From contig CM055823.1 of assembly GCA_029582265.1 (NCBI GenBank), positions 8,168,020-8,232,019 on the forward strand: a stretch of DNA of 64,000 bases. The letters are read 5' to 3'. The notes beneath the pieces are model-generated. The model saw nothing but the letters and a program-made list of their open reading frames with translations, did not search any database and was not told the origin of the DNA. The stretch comes from Zoroaster sp. YZ-2022 (Eukaryota > Echinodermata > Asteroidea > Forcipulatida > Zoroasteridae). Numbering within the stretch: position 1 is the first letter of the stretch; the number at the start of each line of letters is the position of its first letter. The translations under genes were made by a program, and so were the position numbers. Below are positions 34,912 through 44,750 of this stretch, in pieces.

Positions 34912-35324
34912 GTAATGACAATTTGTTCTATGAATACTCCATTCTCTACTGTAACCTTGTTCATTTATTGACTGTAAAACACACTGAATCCTAATCTGAC
35001 CACCAGAACAAAGAGTATCTCAAATGCAACGATTTAAAGGCAGTTCATGTATACCTCAAAAGCATATAGATGATGACAGGTTAATATAGATCTTACATTG
35101 TGTACAGTTACATCACATGAAATCTGTCTGCCTGAGATGATTTTGTTTTTAAGAATAGTCAAATGTTATTTCCTATTATGAACAGCCGAATTTTGATAAT
35201 GAACTTTATCAAACATCAATTTTAGAATGAATAGAAAGTTTGCTTTAAAAACAAGTGTAGATGTTTAAAAGCCTTTCTGATAACATGAAAACGCATTGTG
35301 GAATACCAAAACACATTTGGGCCA

Positions 35325-35415
35325 ATTTGGGCCAATTATGTCCAGCCCATTATGTCCGCAGGCCCATTATGTCTGGCCCAATATGTCCGTAGGCCCATTA
35401 TATCCGCTAAAACTT
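35325..35415. repeat. Iterated 'ggcccattatgtccg' motif
   Basis: Five variants of 'gcccattatgtccg' lie within about 90 bp in NLR-2 intron 3, preceded by a 10-11-bp doublet 'ttgggccaa'. No corresponding sequence is seen in the NLR-1 intron. Confidence 0.75.
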
Positions 35416-35763
35416 AACCCTCCTACACATTGAAGCCACTCCCAACCACTAAATTCTGTTCTTTAGCAACCTTCAGTACATACATGTACAAGCCTGCTGT
35501 CCTTTCCAAGTAATCTTACAAAATCAACTGTGTGCCACCCAAGGCCACTGTAAATGTTTGAACATATTAGTATGGCCTACAATGTGTCAATGGGAGACCA
35601 CCTTACCCTGCAATCTCAGTGGTGTGACAGTGCACAGAAGGGTAACCATAGGAGGCCACTGGCAACAGCTAATGGCTTGGAGTGGCCTGAATGGGTTGTT
35701 TCAAAAATTAACACATTTATTTTCAAACTTTATAAATGCACAGAAAGTCACATAATGAAAGTT

Positions 35764-36100
35764 GTTGTCCTCTTTCGGCTGCTCCCGTTAGGGGTCGCCA
35801 CAGCGTATCATGATCCCCATATTTGATTTGGCATACATGTAGGTTTTACGCCGGATGCCCTTCCTGACGCAACCCTCCCATTTATCCGGGCTTGGGACCG
35901 GCACTAAGCATGCACTGGCTTGTACATCCACAGTGGCTGGGTTCAATTCGGCCCTCGCAGCAATTATGGTAAAGTGTCTTGCTCAAGGACACAAGCACCA
36001 TGGTCGCGGCAAGGCTTCGAAACCCACACACTCTGACGACTCAGCCATCAGAACACAAATCCGATGCACTAAACCGCTCGACCATGGCACCCCGCAAAGT
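35764..36100 (-). mobile_element. Second SINE-type repeat with 'ggctgctcccgttaggggtc' body
   Basis: The plus strand reads 'ctttcggctgctcccgttag', 'ttacgccggatgcccttcct' and 'cttgctcaaggacacaagc', then the reverse of a tRNA-like head ('cactaaaccgctcgaccatg'). It shares the core with the other SINEs but has a different body. The 3' flank repeats 'aaagtcacataatgaaag' (35744-35761 and 36097-36114), a target-site duplication of about 18 bp. Confidence 0.8.
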
Positions 36101-36489
36101 CACATAATGAAAGTATGTGACTGAATTTGACCTTAGAGCCCCTCTTTAACAGTATTTGTGTTTGCCGATTGTAATTTCTGAATGCATTTTCACTGTTTTC
36201 TCATTAACAACACTGCCGTGTTGTGCTTTAAATGACTTTTTCACATTTGGGTATGAACGTTTGCCCGATTTGTGAGGCCTGTCTTAGCAACCTTATTTTG
36301 TATATGGGAAATATGGTCCCTGCATATACAATGTATCACATATTTCCCTGTTGGCAAATAAAGAAAGATGGCCGGAAAAAAAGCGCGCCACTACGCACTG
36401 ATTTTGAAGCCGACCGATGACCAGAAACTGGTCATCAACCGTCACGCATTTCAATAGTGTATGTCAAATGTTGCTATATTGTTTGTTTT

Positions 36490-36858
36490 CCTTTATTTTT
36501 ATTTTTATTTTTTTATTTTTTATTTTATGCAATTCGCCCCACACAAGGCCAATGGCCACTCCAAGGTGGGGGCTACTCAGTCATTGAGTTGTTACAACGA
36601 CTCCACACTGAAGAAACCAGCCCCTCGCACCGAAACAAGACAAGTTAATAACCAGCCTCTTCACGGTGCGAATATGACTGGGAGGGGTAATTCGTCCAGA
36701 ACAAGGCAGTTGTTAAACTGCCTCTGCCCCTATAAGCAATTATGGTTAAGTGTCTTGCTCAAGGACACAAGTGTCACGGCCGGGGTTCGAACCCACATTC
36801 TGCTGCTAACACCAGAACTTGAGTCCGGTAAACTAGACCGCTCGGCCACGACACTCCA
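36490..36858 (-). mobile_element. SINE inserted just upstream of the NLR-2 main exon
   Basis: The minus strand reads a tRNA-like head (36858 back to about 36772), the core 'gtccttgagcaagacactta', a unique body and an A-rich tail (plus-strand T-rich run 36490-36530). The NLR-1 intron shows the empty site, passing directly from 'catttcaatagtgt' to 'tttttctatttta'. Only about 45 bp separate the SINE from the splice acceptor at 36903. Confidence 0.8.
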
Positions 36859-36903
36859 CTAATTTTTCTATTTTAATGATGTTTAACTATTTTGTATTAA
36901 CAG

Positions 36904-39476
36904 AAACAAAGCCCCTCACGGATCCTTCACAAGTTGCCGCTGACAGATGTAACGCAGCATTAAAAGCTCACTACAGAACGACAGGTAGCTTTGTGAATAT
37001 AAATCCTTGGGTGGATGATGATCAGATGCACATTGACATTTATACAAAATTGCAGTTGGAAAAATGTGAAGGTGCAACGGTTGTTATGACACACAATGAG
37101 ATGTTGAATTCGATCGAGTATGAAAAGATATTCTTCGTTAAGTCAAGAGAGGGCGATTTTGTTAAGCATCTTATTTTCTTTGGCGAAGGTGGTGTAGGGA
37201 AGTCAACGTTCTTTGATAAGATTGCCTACGACTGGGCTATTGGATCCAGTGATGTACTCAACAAGTACAAACTTGTGTTCATTTTGAAAATGTGTGCTTT
37301 AGATCAAAGCTCAAACCTTATTGAGGCAATCTTTGATCAACTGCTCGCCCAAGACGTAGACATTTCTAAAGATAGGTTGGAGTCATTTATCGTCCAATAC
37401 TCTGATGTAGTTTTGATACTTATGGATGGCTTTGATGAGTTGACAACAACAATGCTCACTGAAAACGAATTTGGGTCAATCCTAACAGCTCTGAACAGAA
37501 AAACATACCGTGAATGTTGCATAGGTGTAACAACCCGTCCCTCCCATCTTGAGCGATTAAGGAACAAATCATTGATTCAAAATCCTTGCATACACCTAAA
37601 GGTTCTTGGTTTTACAAAAGATGACGTGGAAGAATATGTCAGAAAGTTTTTCAGGGGAAACAGTGAGGCACTTATTAGGGCAATTAAAAGTTCAGATGTT
37701 CTTTCTGACTTGGCAAGGAGTCCAATGTTACTTCTCCTAATTTGTGTAATTTGGAGAGAAGATAAGGTGCTTCCATCAACCATGTCGTGCTTATACAGTA
37801 AGGCAGTGAGTTACATATTCAAAAGGAAAGGCCATCAGTCTGACAAAGAAATGTCAGAAGTTTTGATCAAAATTGGAGAAGTAGCACTGAATGGACTCCT
37901 TGACCCAGAACTAAAACTTGCATTTCCGGAGTCTGCATTTGAGAAGAATACACTTGCCCTTGCATTAAAGGTAGGCATCCTAAACAGTCAGAGGGTTTTC
38001 AAGAACCACAAATCACATAACAGCATACAATTCCTGCATAAAACAATGCAGGAATTGTGTGCTGCAAAACACTGGCAAAGCCTACTTCCAATCAGTCAGG
38101 TCAAACGTTTTGCAACAAAACGATTGAAAATTGGGAAATTTCAGAATATTTTGGATCGCGTATGTGACGGAACACACAACCTCAATGATTTCAAGTATCT
38201 CCTTCACTTTTGTTGTGGTGACGATAAAGTGTGCATGAAGAGAATCTTAATTCCACTCCTAAACCCTGAATTAGAATTAAACAAGTTGGCATTAAGTTGT
38301 TATTTTGAGGGTCAGTCAGAAAAGATACCATCAAAGATGTATATCAAGTCACTGGTTACAGATGACATAGTGATTCATGGTTCTCGTGATTTCCACTCGC
38401 TCATGTTCTTTCTGTCAAAAGTTCACAACTCAAAGTTTGGAAGGAATTATCTGGAAAAAGTTAAAAGGATCCAAATCAAATCAGTATTCATTGCAGGGTC
38501 AGTGGATTTATTTGCTCTAGCGCTGAGTAACATGACAAACGTCCAAACGCTTATCTTGGATAACTGTTCACTGTCTGGCAGTGATTTGAAGACAATTGTG
38601 TTGTCCTTGAAAGACAACACAAGCTTGAATGAAGTAAGACTTAATAATAATACATTAGGAGGCACAGTTTCGCAGTGGGCTTCTCATATTCAACACTTGA
38701 AAACCCTAAGAACTGTATTTATGCAGCATTGCAACATACAACCTGAAGATATGGAACACATCATGAAGAATGTCAGTGAAAGCGTGACTGTGTTAGATCT
38801 CAGTGATAACAATGCACTGGGTGGCTCGGCCAAAATATGGTCTCGTTATTTGTGTCTCTTGATACAAATCAAGAAGCTGAACCTGTGTTATTACTCATTG
38901 GTATGGAGTGATGTTGAACATATTGCTAATGCATTGAGTGAAATGACCAAAATGCCTGACTTGTCCCTTAGGGGAAACTCATCCTTAGGAGGGTCTGCCG
39001 ATATGTGGTCCCGATACTTGTGTCTCATGAAATACATCAACTATCTAAACCTGAGTAGTTGCTCATTAGTGTTCAATGATATTGAACATATTGCTAAGGC
39101 ATTGAGTGAAATGACCAACCTGACACGCTTGTGCCTATGGGGAAACTCATCCTTAGGAGGGTCTGCTGAAATGTGGTCCCATAGTTTGTGTCTCATGAAG
39201 CACCTGCAGGTGCTGGACCTGGGTAATTGCTCCTTGGATAGTAATGATGTGATCAGTGTTGTTGAGTCCTTGAGTGAAATTACTAATCTGACTGTCGTAA
39301 ACCTATCTTATAAAGCTTTACGGAAGATCCAACCTGAACTAAGTTCAAATCCATCTGATGCACAACATCGCATACTTTATCTCAGTAGATCCCTCACCAA
39401 TACTGACAGAGCAACGATCTTGGAATTGTTAGCCAAAACGACAAACCCATTTTCTGTCGAATATCAGTACATGTAA
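36904..39476 (+). CDS. NLR-2 main exon: NACHT domain plus leucine-rich repeats
   Basis: Exon begins after 'ttgtattaacag' in phase 1 and runs 857 codons to TAA at 39476. With exons 1-3 the predicted protein is 977 residues. Walker A GEGGVGKST is at 37192-37218 (about residue 217) and Walker B LILMDGFDEL at about 37412-37444 (about residue 293). TTRPSHLERL, PMLLLLICVIW and winged-helix FLHKTMQELCAAKHW (about residue 496) follow. LRRs start near residue 676 and include three 168-bp double units. Relative to NLR-1 it has an insertion (SQVKRFATKRLKIGKF) before the HD2 region and lacks two double-LRR units. By family it is a cytosolic immune sensor using ATP-driven oligomerisation; partner and ligand are unknown. 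All core motifs are intact, so it looks functional. Confidence 0.93.
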
Positions 39477-39614
39477 CTTGTTCGTTTGAATGGGACACAT
39501 CGTGGCTTTATTCTTAGATCACACAAAGTTATAGTTCACCGTCTTTTAAGTCCAGAGATCTCATCAGTAGAGCATACAGCTGATGACTGTTTGCCTATAT
39601 ATATATATAAATTA
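39477..39614 (+). other. NLR-2 3' untranslated region, first part
   Basis: Matches the NLR-1 3' UTR ('gggacacatcgtggctttat', 'agagcatacagctgatgact'). It is interrupted after the TA-rich run at about 39600 by a SINE and resumes at about 39950 with 'agtattcttatcacgtgttg'. Confidence 0.6.
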
Positions 39615-39950
39615 TTGTGGAGTGCCATGATTGAGTGGTTTAGTGCATCGGATTTGTGTTCTGATGGCTCAGTCATAAAAATGTGGGTTTGAATCCCGAC
39701 CGCGACCATGGTGCTTGTGTCCTTAATTGCTTCTCTCCACCCAGGAGTAAATGGATACCAGTGAGGGCAGAGTTGGTTGTTGTGTTTGATTAGCCCATAT
39801 GCTCCAAAATGGCAGCAATTGAGCTGTATACTCCCCAGGGAGCTGAGATGGTTTCAGGAATGATTTATGCGCCTGATGAGCAGGGGTAATAATGTACAGC
39901 GCTGTGATACCTTGTGTAAGAGCGCTTTAAAATGCTGCCATTATTATAAG
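39615..39950 (+). mobile_element. SINE in the NLR-2 3' UTR
   Basis: Plus-strand tRNA-like head ('attgagtggtttagtgcatc', B-box 'gggtttgaatccc'), core, 'gctccctggggagtatacag' reversed as 'ctgtatactccccagggagc', and tail 'ttattat'. NLR-1 has the uninterrupted version at 20930-20945. Confidence 0.85.
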
Positions 39951-40360
39951 TATTCTTATCACGTGTTGAGTATTGATGTAAGCCTGTTAGCAACATGAAT
40001 CAATTATCTCTTAATCCTGTGTTATTGTTCTGATATTTAAATTGCAATATAATTATTTATTGATTAAAGATGTATTGTTTTTGTACTATATTGACAATTG
40101 TAATCAGTAGTGCTAGACGAGTAGTGGGATTACTCTCAAGTAATCAAGTTTCAATCAATCATTTGGTTATTTATGAATTACCAATCACACAAATTGCAAA
40201 CACTGGAGTGTTAAAAACTACGCAATGGTGTTAATTATTTGTAGCTTTGCATGGTGAAAAGGATAGATTTATATATAAATAGCGATATAATTATTTATTG
40301 ATTAAAGATGTATTGTATTTTATTGATGTATTGTGTTGTATAATGCACGTAAAGTGGATT

Positions 40361-40720
40361 GTCGTGGCCGAGCGGTCTAGCGCACTGAACTCAAGTTCTG
40401 GTGTTGCCAGCAGCAGAGTGTGGGTTCGAGCCCCAGCCGTGACACCTGTGTCCTTGAGCAAGACACTTAACCATAATTGCTTCTCTCCACCCAGGGGTTA
40501 ATGGGTACCTGTGAAGGCAGAGATGGTTTGCTCTCTATGCGCTAGAAATGGCAGCAATTGAGCTGTATACTCCCCAGGGAGCTGAGATGGTTTCAGGAAT
40601 GATTTATGAGCCTTATGAGCCTTATGAGCAGGGATAATAATATAATGCGCCTTGAGCGCCACTTAGTTGGTGGATACGTGCGCTATATAAATCTATACAT
40701 TATTATTATTATTATTACTA
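40361..40720 (+). mobile_element. Full tRNA-derived SINE, reference copy
   Basis: Head 'gtggccgagcggtctagcgc' (A-box region), B-box 'ggttcgagccc', core 'gtccttgagcaagacactta', body 'ctgtatactccccagggagc', 3' segment 'cacttagttggtggatacgt', then an (ATT)n tail. The second copy of a local duplication is interrupted by it: 40046-40125 shows the empty version. Confidence 0.9.
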
Positions 40721-42105
40721 CATTGACAATTGTAATCAGTAGTGCTGGGTGAGTAGTGCGATTACTCAAGTACTCACAAGTAGTAACTGTATAATCGTAC
40801 TCGTATTCGTACTCGCATCTTTTTACTACTCGATTAATCATCCCACTGCGATTACCTCAGAAATACTTGTGAGTAGTAAGATATTCACAAGTAACGACTG
40901 ATACTTTTTTCATTATTTATTTGGGTTTGTTTGTTTGCCGACTGCAAATGTATCATGTTTCTAAGCACTGGTGATTTGCCCAGTTGTTTGTTATAAGTTG
41001 TTTCGGGTGAGTTTACCCACAAAAAATGTTTGCCCCCCCTCCCACTCTGAAAATCCTGGCTACGCCACTAAGTCAGTCAGCAAATTGGCTTCCACACCCC
41101 TGCCCCCTCCCAAATAAAATGCCTTTGCTACGCCCATGGTTGAGTCGTTATAAAGAAAATAATGAAAATGTGACACAAAATTAAATCAATTGTTTATCTC
41201 CCGACGCAAGAATTTCACCAATTAAATTTATATCGTTTTTTTTTATAGTTAAAATATCGTCAGAGTAATAAATTGTCTCAAAATCTTTTCATCTATTCAA
41301 AAAATCCATGTATAGAGACAATAATACCATATATCGCCGATATCATGGCTGTTGATAATCGACTATCAAAAAAAATCAATATCATCACCCCTATATTGAG
41401 CTGTGAATTCTATATGGGTGGGACTTAGTGGGGATGGCATTGCTTTTTTGTAAATTGAATGTTGGGATTTTGGGGTCTCCTCATTTAGGGTGTACAGCAA
41501 CAAATGTAATGTTTCATACGTTATTTGACTTACATGTATCTGCATTTTCTTTTAAAACGTATGTTTATTTTTCTTATGCTGTTAATGTGTCTGTATCCTC
41601 CATCCATCTCCCTTGTGAGTATATTTCCAATGTGTTTCACATTTTCATTGTATTATTTGATGTACTGTTTGTATGCTTTGTTGATGTTGTCATTGGCTGA
41701 ATAAATAATATCAATAATATTGCTTCATTGATTAATTTTTTAAACAGTAGTTTATTTACATAACTAATAAAGGGACAGTATCGTCACGATCAGAGCAGAC
41801 TTTCAACAGGGCATGGAATTCGATGTCCTAGTTTAAGATGAACACAGTGACTGAAAATTACTGGCTTTTGCCTTGCTTTCCTGTTGCGTCTGTATAAGAA
41901 TAAATGTGGCTTCATGTGATGACCCATATCTCATGTCAGATTTTTACTTCTGTATCAGTTGAACTATTTATCCAAGCAATGTAAAGAGCTGTAAATAAAA
42001 TAAAAATAATTATTCAAATACTAAAATAAACAGGAATTTAAAAACAAATTGAATAGATATGCACATAATTATTAAAAATAAGTTCAGAACACTAACAAAA
42101 AACGG
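40721..42105. other. Gene-free stretch with short dispersed repeats
   Basis: 'caagtactcacaagtagtaa' and 'aatacttgtgagtagtaag' form an inverted pair at about 40762-40890. A small segment with 'gctacgcc' ends lies at about 41070-41135. The left end of the 'acagggcatggaat' repeat is at 41790. The 90-codon open stretch at 41428-41700 starts with ATG but is hydrophobic and T-driven, with no domain recognised. Confidence 0.4.
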
Positions 42106-42109
42106 TATA

Positions 42110-42510
42110 ATTGATTTAATTTTGCCCTACACCGACGTGTGTATAGCACTGTATACTCGGTGATTTCCGAGTGTCTGTGAAAAAAATACACAGGCGACTC
42201 GGGCGGGATTCGCACCCACGGCCTCCTGCTTATTAGTGCAGACGAATAACCTCTCGACCACCGAGCTTGCCCGATGACAATTACCCGGCTAGAATCCCAT
42301 ATAGCAGCGGGTTCCGCGATATATATAGGTTGGTGAAATTCTTGCGCCGGGAGATAAACAATTGATATAATTTTGCCCTACACCGACGTAGGAGCAGGAG
42401 GTCGTGGGTTCGAATCCCGCCCGAGTCGCCTGTGTAGTTTTTTCACAGACACTCGGAAAGCACTGAGTATACAGTGCTATACACACGTTGGTGTATAGGG
42501 CAAAATTAAA
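42110..42510. mobile_element. Fold-back element with tRNA-like core
   Basis: Arms 'ttttgccctacaccgacgtg...actcggtgatttccgagtgtc' (42118-42178) and their inverted form (42437-42500) enclose two tRNA-like pieces. A nearly whole one is on minus at 42195-42272 ('ggtggtcgagaggttattcg', B-box 'ggtgcgaatcc', 3' 'cccgagtcgcc'), and a 3' half is on plus at 42391-42431 ('gggttcgaatcccgcccga'). The minus copy has a mismatched acceptor stem and an 8-nt anticodon loop, so a working tRNA gene is unlikely. Confidence 0.7.
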
Positions 42511-43625
42511 TCAATTGTTTATCTCCCGACGCAATAATTTCACCAACCTATAAAAAACGGTATACTTTTTAAAGTTTTTTTCTTTATAAGTGAAAGCGGC
42601 AAACATTTGACCTTATCTTAATGGATTGGTTTAATCTTGAATTACTGAATGATTATTGTGTTGGTTAGTTTTAATCTTACTTGTTTGTTTAAATTATACA
42701 ACAAGGTTGGCATACAGATATTTAATGTTTTCTGAACAGTAATTTCATTCCAATCATCTAGTTTTCAAAACACACACCACACAAAAAAAACACAAATAAG
42801 AAAACTGTTAAAGATGTAGGCCTATCTTAAGATATTCCCCAGTAGCTATCCAGAGTTTGGAGCCAAATAAAGGGAGGCAAAATCAGTTGTCCATGTGTAT
42901 CCCTGCCACACACCCCTCCCCCACACCCCTCCCCACCCCCTTCCCCCCCCCCCACCCACCCCCCAAAAAACCAACAACTTCGATTAGAATGTTATGTTTT
43001 GGATAATCTACAGAATCAAGCCATCAGTTTTTGTTAAAATTTTCCTTATGTTATATTTGCATTTTTCCACTTTTGAATTTCGGTCACTTCTAACGAGAAA
43101 ATTGTGGAAATTAACAAAATTTACAGATGGACCAGTCCCAAAGAAATGAGTCCATAATAAGCGCATTTTTCTACTTTTGGATTTGTACGTCATTTCATCA
43201 ATGAGAAAATAGTTATATAATTTTACATCTACATCTACGTGCCACGATCTTGTCCAGCATCTACATGCCATGAATTAAACATTTTGTCATTTTAGTTTAT
43301 TCTGTTATTCCCTACATTGTTGAATCAGCAATGGTGATTAACAGTTGATCACCTTCTTTGTATGCTAAAAGTATGCTATATAGCCCAAATTGTGTCCATA
43401 AAATTCTTCCACACCAGCATGGATGTTGCATGAAAATTGTATGAAAATGACATGTCCATCTCCTTTTTAAAACTAACTATACTAACCATTTTTTCACAAA
43501 ACTATTAAAGTTTCTTTCCAAAGGGTATTTTCCATAAGAAAAATAGAAAAACGAAAAGAAAAAAAACAGTGGCGAAGCCGTAGTTTTCAGCAGAAATCAA
43601 AATTGTGTGTGTGTGTTCACGATAA
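42511..43625. other. Gene-free stretch with C-rich run
   Basis: A long C/A-rich low-complexity run lies at about 42900-42970. The rest is AT-rich, with no gene or array recognised. Confidence 0.45.
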
Positions 43626-43631
43626 GCAATC

Positions 43632-44052
43632 AGGGCGCGTTTTCGCGACTGTAACCAGAAACATGTTTGGGCCTTGGTCATATTGGTGAAGAAGCGTTTT
43701 CGCGTGTTTGGTCGTGTTGCGATGGCGTCATTGACCTGACCAAACGTGAACCAAAGTTTGTGATAGGAGGAAATTAGCGGATCGTATTTTGTTTTTAAGT
43801 ATTTGTTAAAACATGATGATTTGATTGGTACACCGGTATATCTTTCAAGTTTATTACTAGCACTCACGAGTAAGTTCTATTTTGCCAAAAAATTGAATTA
43901 CACCGTATATTTTGAGAAACGTTGATGATTGAACATGTTGTAAACCGAAAACATTTTTCTGGTTACGTTCGCGTTTTCGCGTACCTACGCTGTCTTGTTT
44001 CTGGTCAAGAATATGACGTCGGTTTCTGGTTAGGGTCGCGAAAACGCGGCCC
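43632..44052. mobile_element. MITE with GGGCGCGTTTTCGCGAC ends
   Basis: Left end 'cagggcgcgttttcgcgact', right end 'ggtcgcgaaaacgcggccc'. It is the larger relative of 27445-27690. 'gaagcgttttcgcgtgtttgg' inside repeats the end motif. Open stretches on the minus strand here belong to the element and show no domain. Confidence 0.75.
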
Positions 44053-44190
44053 GGCTTAAGGATCACCCATAATACTTTGCAAATTCCTTCACAGGATCTT
44101 GTTGATTGTACCGGTGGACACGAGCGAAGTAAGAACTAAGCCTACCCCCTGGGGACGCGGTTGCCAAAAAAATTGATTATTGTATTTTAG

Positions 44191-44390
44191 ACAGGTTCCA
44201 GTTGTCTCTATTGCATGTATTGCACGGTGCGAGTCAGGTCACTAGACTACAACGCCACGTTGTTGAAATTTGGCGCTCTCAGTATGAACTAGAGAACACA
44301 CACGAGTGGACGGACTTGTCAATATTATCAATCGACAAACATCGAGCTAATAAGTCTACGAAAACCATCCTCATCAAAAGTATCTATTGG
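44191..44390 (+). CDS. Orphan internal exon candidate
   Basis: A 200-nt segment lies between a good acceptor ('attgtattttag') and a strong donor ('TTGG|GTAAGTACT'), open in one frame throughout (starts with two bases of a split codon, ends in phase 0). The ~66 residues (LLHVLHGASQVTRLQRHVVE, then WRSQYELENTHEW) are not low-complexity, and GC content is above that of the flanks. I recognise no domain and found no partner exons. It could be an exon of a host gene whose other exons are outside the window, or part of a transposon gene, since MITEs flank it on both sides. Confidence 0.4.
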
Positions 44391-44750
44391 GTAAGTACTC
44401 ACACTTAATTAGTTTTTAAAATTGGGGAAAATTATCAATCGAATTTTAAAATGTTGGCCGCTGCACGAATTTGGTTCTCCGACATGCGAGAACCGTTATC
44501 TAGTATCGTGGCCGTATAGTGTGTCGCCGTTGGTGTACTGAATTTGAAAGGTTTTATTGTCATACCATTTTCTACAAAAAGCATTGATCTTTTAGAGACA
44601 AACATAACATATTAATTATTGGAAAGAATGTCAAATGTCTAACATGTGTACAAAACGGCCAACAGCTCACTGGATGGGCATATATACATTTTCTCTCGAG
44701 TATGCCCTCTTTCGTCTTTTTGTTTTAGCCTGTGATGATATTTCTTTATT

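Noticed and set aside
43505..43867. 120-codon minus-strand ORF
   Set aside because: Lies mostly inside the GGGCGCGTTTTCGCGAC MITE, which has no coding relatives in the window. Its C-terminal Phe/Leu run comes from an A-rich stretch.
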